A stretch of 10,679 bases of DNA from DAIOFH01 sp036745875 (lineage in GTDB: Bacteria > Planctomycetota > SZUA-567), in the NCBI GenBank assembly GCA_036745875.1, contig DAIOFH010000133.1:1-10679 (forward strand), written 5' to 3'. The position numbers and the translations under genes were made by a program. Of the stretch, positions 6,963-10,679 are shown one piece after another (within the stretch, counting starts at the first letter, position 1; every line of letters begins with the position of its first letter). Under the pieces are notes generated by a model, which saw nothing but the letters and a program-made list of their open reading frames with translations, was not told the DNA's origin and did not search any database.

Positions 6963-8606
6963 ATGAAACCAAAACCGGCATTGCGACCTTTCATCATCCT
7001 GTTCCCCGGCATATTGTTCATCATCATGCTTGTGTTTGTGATCATCAACGCCACAGCATTTTACGACGCCCTCAATTCCTTCTTTATCGTCATGATGACG
7101 AACCTGGGATGGTTTGTCAGCCTGGTGATGCTGTTCTTCGTCCTTGTTTGCCTTATCATTCTATTCTCGCCGCTGGGCAAAATACGGCTGGGCGGGCCGA
7201 ACGCACAGCCGAAATTCAGTTACGCGCAATGGTTCGCCATCTCCCTCTGCACCGGCATCGGCGCCGGAGTGGTGTTCTGGGGCGCGGCCGAACCGCTGCT
7301 GTTCGCCATGGAACCTGCGCCCAGCCTTGGCATCACGCCCGGCAGCAACGAAGCGATCCTGTGGTCCATGCGGACCTGCTTCATGCACTGGGGCTTCACG
7401 CCGTATGCGAGTTGCGTCGTCATGGGCGTCGTGCTGTCCTACGCCTGCCTCAACATGAGGACGCCGTTCAAGGCCAGTTCCGCTCTCGTGCCCGTCCTCG
7501 GCAAAAAGATCCTGAAAAGCAAATGGGCCGACGCTTTCGACGCGCTGTCCGCTTTCGCCCTCACCGGCGCAGTGGCGGGCGGCCTGGGTTACGGCATGCT
7601 GCAGTTGTCGCAGGGGGTTTTCGGATTCCTGGGAATAAAGCCCGGCACCTGGGTTTATGTCGCGCTGATCATCTTCATGTTCCTCTGCTACAACGCCTCC
7701 GCCCTGAGCGGGCTGAAGCGGGGCATCACCTGGCTGTCGGACCAGAATACCCGGTTGTTCTACTTCCTGTTGATTTTCATGTTCATCTTCGGGCCGATCT
7801 CCTACATCTGCAACCTCGGCACAGAGGCTCTCGGCGAATACGTCAACCATTACATCAAGGCCAGCACCTATACCGCACCTTACGCGAACAGCGCCTCGTG
7901 GCCGCAGTGGTGGGATATGTACTGGTGGGTGGACTGGCTGGCCTACGCCCCGCTCCTCGGCCTGTTCATGGTCCGCGTGGCATACGGCAGGACGCTTCGC
8001 GAGTTCATCCTGGTGGAATGGACCTTCCCGGCGCTGTTCGGCATTTTGTGGTTCTCGGTCTTCGGCGGAACAGTCCTCAATGCCGAGTTCCATAACGACA
8101 TGAACTTCTACGCCATCTACAAGGAATTCGGCGCGGAGGCGCTCACCCTGGCGGTCTTCAACATGGTGCCGCTCTCCAACATCATCAAGGGCGTAATGCT
8201 GATAGTCATCACCATCTCCCTCGTCACCCAGTGCGACTCCATGGTGGTAACCCTCTCCGGGATGTCGCTGAAGAAGGGGTCGGACAACCAGGAGCCGCCC
8301 GCCGCGCTGAAGTTGTTCTGGGGCATCATGTTCGCAACGATCGCACTGATATTCACGCTCCTCGGCGGAATCGAGGGGGTAAAAATCATCAAGTCCATCT
8401 GCGGCATGCCCCTCGCCTTCCTCTGCCTGTTCATAACGATAGGCTTCCTCGTCTACATGGCGAAGCGCCCACGCACCGCCAATGGCGAATACGTCTACGA
8501 GGACGAAGTGGCCGAAGCGCCGGACAGCGGCGAAGAACCGGCGGCATTGTCCAGTTCGCTACGTTGGTTCATCGACAGGATGGGCGGGTACAGAAAACGT
8601 AAATGA
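6963..8606 (+). CDS. BCCT-family (betaine/carnitine/choline-type) transporter
   Basis: A 547-residue integral membrane protein of the betaine/choline/carnitine transporter family, which takes up quaternary ammonium compounds with Na+ or by exchange. About twelve hydrophobic helices are visible, starting at residues 9-30. The family's TM3 region reads CTGIGAGVVFWGAAEPL (96-112). The tryptophan-rich TM8 region is YWWVDWLAYAP (320-330), followed by the conserved loop VRVAYGRTLREF. LSDQNTRLFYFLLIF (258-272) and the late VTQCDSMVVTLS are also typical. Compared from memory with BetP (YWAWWISWSP), one tryptophan of the aromatic box is replaced by Asp324 and another by Tyr328, so the substrate may differ from glycine betaine. 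The cytoplasmic C-terminal tail is acidic then basic. ATG 6963 has GGAG (6950-6953) 9 bases upstream. The gene is followed by the hairpin at 8633-8660. Confidence 0.92.
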   Translation: MKPKPALRPFIILFPGILFIIMLVFVIINATAFYDALNSFFIVMMTNLGWFVSLVMLFFVLVCLIILFSPLGKIRLGGPNAQPKFSYAQWFAISLCTGIGAGVVFWGAAEPLLFAMEPAPSLGITPGSNEAILWSMRTCFMHWGFTPYASCVVMGVVLSYACLNMRTPFKASSALVPVLGKKILKSKWADAFDALSAFALTGAVAGGLGYGMLQLSQGVFGFLGIKPGTWVYVALIIFMFLCYNASALSGLKRGITWLSDQNTRLFYFLLIFMFIFGPISYICNLGTEALGEYVNHYIKASTYTAPYANSASWPQWWDMYWWVDWLAYAPLLGLFMVRVAYGRTLREFILVEWTFPALFGILWFSVFGGTVLNAEFHNDMNFYAIYKEFGAEALTLAVFNMVPLSNIIKGVMLIVITISLVTQCDSMVVTLSGMSLKKGSDNQEPPAALKLFWGIMFATIALIFTLLGGIEGVKIIKSICGMPLAFLCLFITIGFLVYMAKRPRTANGEYVYEDEVAEAPDSGEEPAALSSSLRWFIDRMGGYRKRK

Positions 8607-8625
8607 CAAACAAGTCCGGATTGAA

Positions 8626-8660
8626 AGAAAAACCCCCCGGCCGCGAAAGCGCACGGGGGG
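8626..8660. terminator. Bidirectional rho-independent terminator
   Basis: CCCCCCG (8633-8639) pairs with CGGGGGG (8654-8660), with a further small CGCG/CG-rich stem and an AAAG loop inside. On the minus strand the stem is followed by five T then CTTT, a classical terminator for the sugar kinase. On the plus strand it lies 27 bases after the transporter stop with only a weak T-rich tail (CTGATTGTTTG). Confidence 0.8.
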
Positions 8661-8687
8661 CTGATTGTTTGTAGGTCTTGAATTACA

Positions 8688-8740
8688 GCATTTTAAGAAG
8701 TTCTGTGAAAATTCCACTGTGGTGGAAATTCTTTAAATGC
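8688..8740. repeat. Nested inverted repeats after the sugar kinase gene
   Basis: Outer arms GCATTTTAAGAA (8688-8699) and TTCTTTAAATGC (8729-8740) pair at eleven of twelve positions. Inside lies a hairpin, TTCCAC-tgtg-GTGGAA (8712-8727). The structure starts about 25 bases past the kinase stop and comes before the main terminator, so it could protect the transcript's 3' end or be a remnant of a small mobile element. Confidence 0.5.
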
Positions 8741-8765
8741 TTTGGAAATCGCGAACCCCGCAGCA

Positions 8766-10367
8766 CTACCGCAACTGCTTCACCGCCGCCTTCTGGATCT
8801 CCAGGCCCTTGACATACTCTTCCATAAAGCGGAGGAATCCCTTGCGGTCGGCCGGGTCCGGCTCGACCCGGTCTTCCTTGGACGCGGCGAAAACCTTCTT
8901 GGCCAGAAAGTCGTCGAGTTGTTCGGCGGGACCTTTGCTCCCCATATAAGCGGCCAGCAGCGCGATGCCCCACGCGCCGCCTTCGCCGGCGGATTCCATT
9001 ACCGCCACCGGAACGTTCAACGCCGCGGCCATGATGCGCTGGCCGACGCCCTTGGTCTTGAAAAGGCCGCCGTGGCCGAGAAGCGTGTCCAGGCGGACGC
9101 CTTCCTTGTCCAGGATTTCCATGCCGATCTTCAGTGTCGCCACGGTGGAATACAGGAGGACGCGCATAAAGGTGGCAAGGCTCATCGGGCTGTCGGGCAT
9201 GCGGACAAACAGCGGCCTGCCTTCTTCAATGCCGGTAATCGGCTCGCCGGAATAATAGTTGTACGAAAGCATGCCGCCACCGTCGGCAGCGCCTTCGAGC
9301 GCCTTGAGGTACAGCGTTTCATACAGCTTCCCCTTGTCCACGCTGGTCCCGAACGCGCCAAGCAGTTCGTTGAACATGGACAGCCATGCGTCGAGGTCGG
9401 AGGTGCAACTGTTGCAGTGCGCCATCGCGACCGGCTTCCCCGACGGAGTGGTCACCATGTCGATTTCCAAATAGCGCTTGGAAAGGTTCTTTTCCAGGAC
9501 GATCATGGCGAAAATCGAGGTCCCGGCGGACACGTTCCCGGTGTGGGGGGAAACGGCGTTGGTGGCCACCATCCCTGTTCCGGCGTCGCCTTCCGGCGGG
9601 CAGAGGGGAATCCCGGCCTTGAGGCCGCCTGTTGGATCGAGGAGCTTGGCTCCTTCCGCAGTCAGGCTGGACTCCTTGACCCCGGCGTTCTGCACCTTCG
9701 GCAATATTCCCGCCACTTTCCAACCATAGCCTTTTTCCGCGACAAGCTTGTCGAACTTGGCGATCATGCCTTTGTCGAAATCGTTGGTTTCGCTGTCGAT
9801 CGGGAACATGCCGGAAGCGTCGCCGACGCCGACGACCTTCTGCCCCGTCAGCTTCCAGTGCACATAACCGGCAAGCGTGGTGAGATAGGCGATATCCCCG
9901 ACATGCGGCTCTTTGTTGAGTATCGCCTGGTAGAGATGGGCGATGCTCCAGCGCTGGGGAATATTGAAGTCGAATTCGTCGGAAAGAAGGGCTGCGGCCT
10001 GCTCGGTAGTGGTATTGCGCCAGGTGCGGAAGGGGGCGAGCTGCTTGTCCTTCGCGTCGAAGGGAAGATAACCGTGCATCATGGCCGAAACGCCGATCGC
10101 GCCGACAGTCCCCAGAGCGACTCCGTAGCGGGACTTCACATCCCCCACGAGGTCTTTATAGACAGCCTGCATGCCGACCCAGACATCGTCAAGATGGTAT
10201 GTCCATACCCCGTTTTCGAACCTGTTTTCCCACTCGAAGCTGCCAGAGGCGATAGGAGAGTAATCCTGCCCGACAAGAACCGCCTTGATACGGGTGGAAC
10301 CGAGTTCGATGCCGAGGAAAGTGACGCCTTCCATGATGGCTTTCTTGATTTCTTCATTGCTGGCCAT
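8766..10367 (-). CDS. FGGY-family carbohydrate kinase
   Basis: An ATP-dependent sugar kinase of the FGGY family (xylulokinase/ribulokinase-like), phosphorylating a sugar or ketose for entry into central metabolism; the substrate is not determined. ATG 10365-10367 is chosen because GGGGAG stands 5 bases upstream, giving 533 residues; a longer reading to 10418 would run through the operator and lacks a site. The first phosphate loop is GIELGSTRIK (19-28), with Glu where most relatives have Asp (GIDxGT). EGDAGTG (259-265) carries the probable catalytic base Asp261. WRNTTT (116-121) stands where many relatives have a WxD substrate motif. The second ATP motif is GHGGLFKTKGVGQRI, followed by ESAGEGGAWGIALLAAY. 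The protein clearly belongs to FGGY but to a subgroup I cannot name. It appears monocistronic, with a promoter region and operator upstream and terminators downstream, and converges on the transporter. Confidence 0.88.
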   Translation of the reverse strand: MASNEEIKKAIMEGVTFLGIELGSTRIKAVLVGQDYSPIASGSFEWENRFENGVWTYHLDDVWVGMQAVYKDLVGDVKSRYGVALGTVGAIGVSAMMHGYLPFDAKDKQLAPFRTWRNTTTEQAAALLSDEFDFNIPQRWSIAHLYQAILNKEPHVGDIAYLTTLAGYVHWKLTGQKVVGVGDASGMFPIDSETNDFDKGMIAKFDKLVAEKGYGWKVAGILPKVQNAGVKESSLTAEGAKLLDPTGGLKAGIPLCPPEGDAGTGMVATNAVSPHTGNVSAGTSIFAMIVLEKNLSKRYLEIDMVTTPSGKPVAMAHCNSCTSDLDAWLSMFNELLGAFGTSVDKGKLYETLYLKALEGAADGGGMLSYNYYSGEPITGIEEGRPLFVRMPDSPMSLATFMRVLLYSTVATLKIGMEILDKEGVRLDTLLGHGGLFKTKGVGQRIMAAALNVPVAVMESAGEGGAWGIALLAAYMGSKGPAEQLDDFLAKKVFAASKEDRVEPDPADRKGFLRFMEEYVKGLEIQKAAVKQLR

Positions 10368-10393
10368 AAAGACTCCCCTTTTGAATAGCGAAC

Positions 10394-10407
10394 AGAAAAC
10401 GTTTACA
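10394..10407 (-). promoter_or_regulatory. cre-like / LacI-family operator of the sugar kinase
   Basis: Read on the minus strand, TGTAAACGTTTTCT agrees with the Bacillota CcpA cre consensus TGWAANCGNTNWCA at every position except the last. It is centred about 33 bases before the kinase ATG, where a repressor would block transcription. A local LacI-family regulator is equally possible. This fits carbon-source control of a sugar kinase. Confidence 0.55.
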
Positions 10408-10449
10408 GGTCGTGTCAAAAAAACAGGCGGGCGGTCATATCACGAGAGA

Positions 10450-10478
10450 ATGATAAATGATTATCCGGCAAGATGCAA
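10450..10478 (-). promoter_or_regulatory. Candidate promoter of the sugar kinase
   Basis: On the minus strand TTGCAT (10478-10473), a 17-base spacer and TATCAT (10455-10450, five of six) would start transcription near 10443, with a leader of about 75 bases that includes the cre-like operator. A TTGACA closer to the gene (10419-10414) has no -10 at proper distance. Outside these sites and the two palindromes, 10368-10679 holds nothing I recognise. Confidence 0.35.
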
Positions 10479-10569
10479 TAGCGAAAGCCGCCGATTTATC
10501 GACCGCACAGGGTAAACGCATCTAAAAGAACGATAATACATATCCCGTAGCAAAGGCAAGGCGACCTGG

Positions 10570-10623
10570 ATCCCGGCAACTGCGCACGCTTTTTTTCCCG
10601 GTTTATCGTATTTAGGCCGGGAT
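10570..10623. repeat. Palindromic intergenic element
   Basis: ATCCCGGC (10570-10577) and GCCGGGAT (10616-10623) are perfect inverted arms around 38 bases. An internal CCCGG (10597-10601) allows alternative pairing. The outer pattern, CCTGGATCCCGGC ... GCCGGGATGAC, resembles small dispersed palindromic repeats known from several bacterial genomes. Whether it is repeated in this genome cannot be seen here. Confidence 0.45.
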
Positions 10624-10647
10624 GACGATTTCGGGGGTCTGCGACGT

Positions 10648-10679
10648 TTTTGGGGCAGAGACGCGTCTCTTCCCCAAAA
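10648..10679. repeat. 32-bp near-perfect palindrome at the window end
   Basis: TTTTGGGG (10648-10655) and CCCCAAAA (10672-10679) flank the perfect 14-base palindrome AGAGACGCGTCTCT (10657-10670). Only the pair 10656/10671 mismatches. The T-run is 5' and the A-run 3' on both strands, the reverse of a usual terminator. It could be a regulator site, a dispersed repeat or a hairpin; the window stops exactly at its end. Confidence 0.6.

Noticed and set aside
6698..7054. 118-codon minus-strand ORF overlapping the transporter start
   Set aside because: Its first third is antisense to the transporter N-terminus and the rest has no recognisable sequence.
7161..8093. 310-codon minus-strand ORF opposite the transporter
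   Set aside because: Low-complexity, charged translation without domains; the plus-strand BCCT protein explains the region.
8742..10388. 548-codon plus-strand ORF opposite the sugar kinase
   Set aside because: It is nearly as long as the kinase gene but has no recognisable domain, while the minus strand shows clear FGGY motifs, a good ribosome binding site and a terminator.

Overview
The window looks like a bacterial chromosome with GC-rich genes and AT-rich spacers. Strong AGGAG-type ribosome binding sites, two TTG starts, an apparent catabolite-repression operator and a SpxB-type pyruvate oxidase segment suggest a Bacillota-like organism, but a spirochaete or another anaerobe is not excluded. 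I make no firm taxon call.

Layout, left to right. Bases 1-89 are the end of an IS4-family (IS186/IS231-type) insertion sequence. It abuts, and apparently interrupts, a minus-strand gene for cyclic beta-1,2-glucan synthase (ndvB/chvB type). Only that gene's N-terminal region and first two membrane helices remain, so the glycosyltransferase part is cut off. A 345-base AT-rich divergent promoter region follows. Next is the most unusual gene of the window, a plus-strand 598-residue ORF (1892-3688). Its first ~166 residues are the N-terminal half of an FbaB/DhnA-type class I fructose-bisphosphate aldolase. The rest is a pyruvate oxidase that lacks its N-terminal (PYR) domain. Each half lacks key catalytic residues of its parent enzyme.

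Convergent to the fusion is a two-gene minus-strand operon: an MBL-fold metallohydrolase followed by a GNAT acetyltransferase, both with TTG starts and overlapping by 8 bases. A good sigma70-type promoter lies upstream. Divergent from it is an RluA-family pseudouridine synthase.

A 769-base spacer (6194-6962) has no convincing protein gene except a 29-codon ORF with a good ribosome binding site. It also holds a 21-bp dyad and several GC-rich inverted repeats, so it may be a structured leader for the next gene, a BCCT-family (betaine/carnitine/choline-type) transporter. A bidirectional hairpin terminator separates the transporter from a convergent FGGY-family sugar kinase, which has its own promoter region and a cre/LacI-type operator. 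The last 110 bases hold two palindromic elements, one of them 32 bp long at the very end of the window.

The genes do not form one pathway. The set combines osmolyte/envelope functions (cyclic glucan synthesis, betaine-type uptake), central carbon metabolism (aldolase/pyruvate oxidase remnants, sugar kinase) and housekeeping. The aldolase-oxidase fusion and the insertion in the glucan synthase suggest recent rearrangement at this locus.
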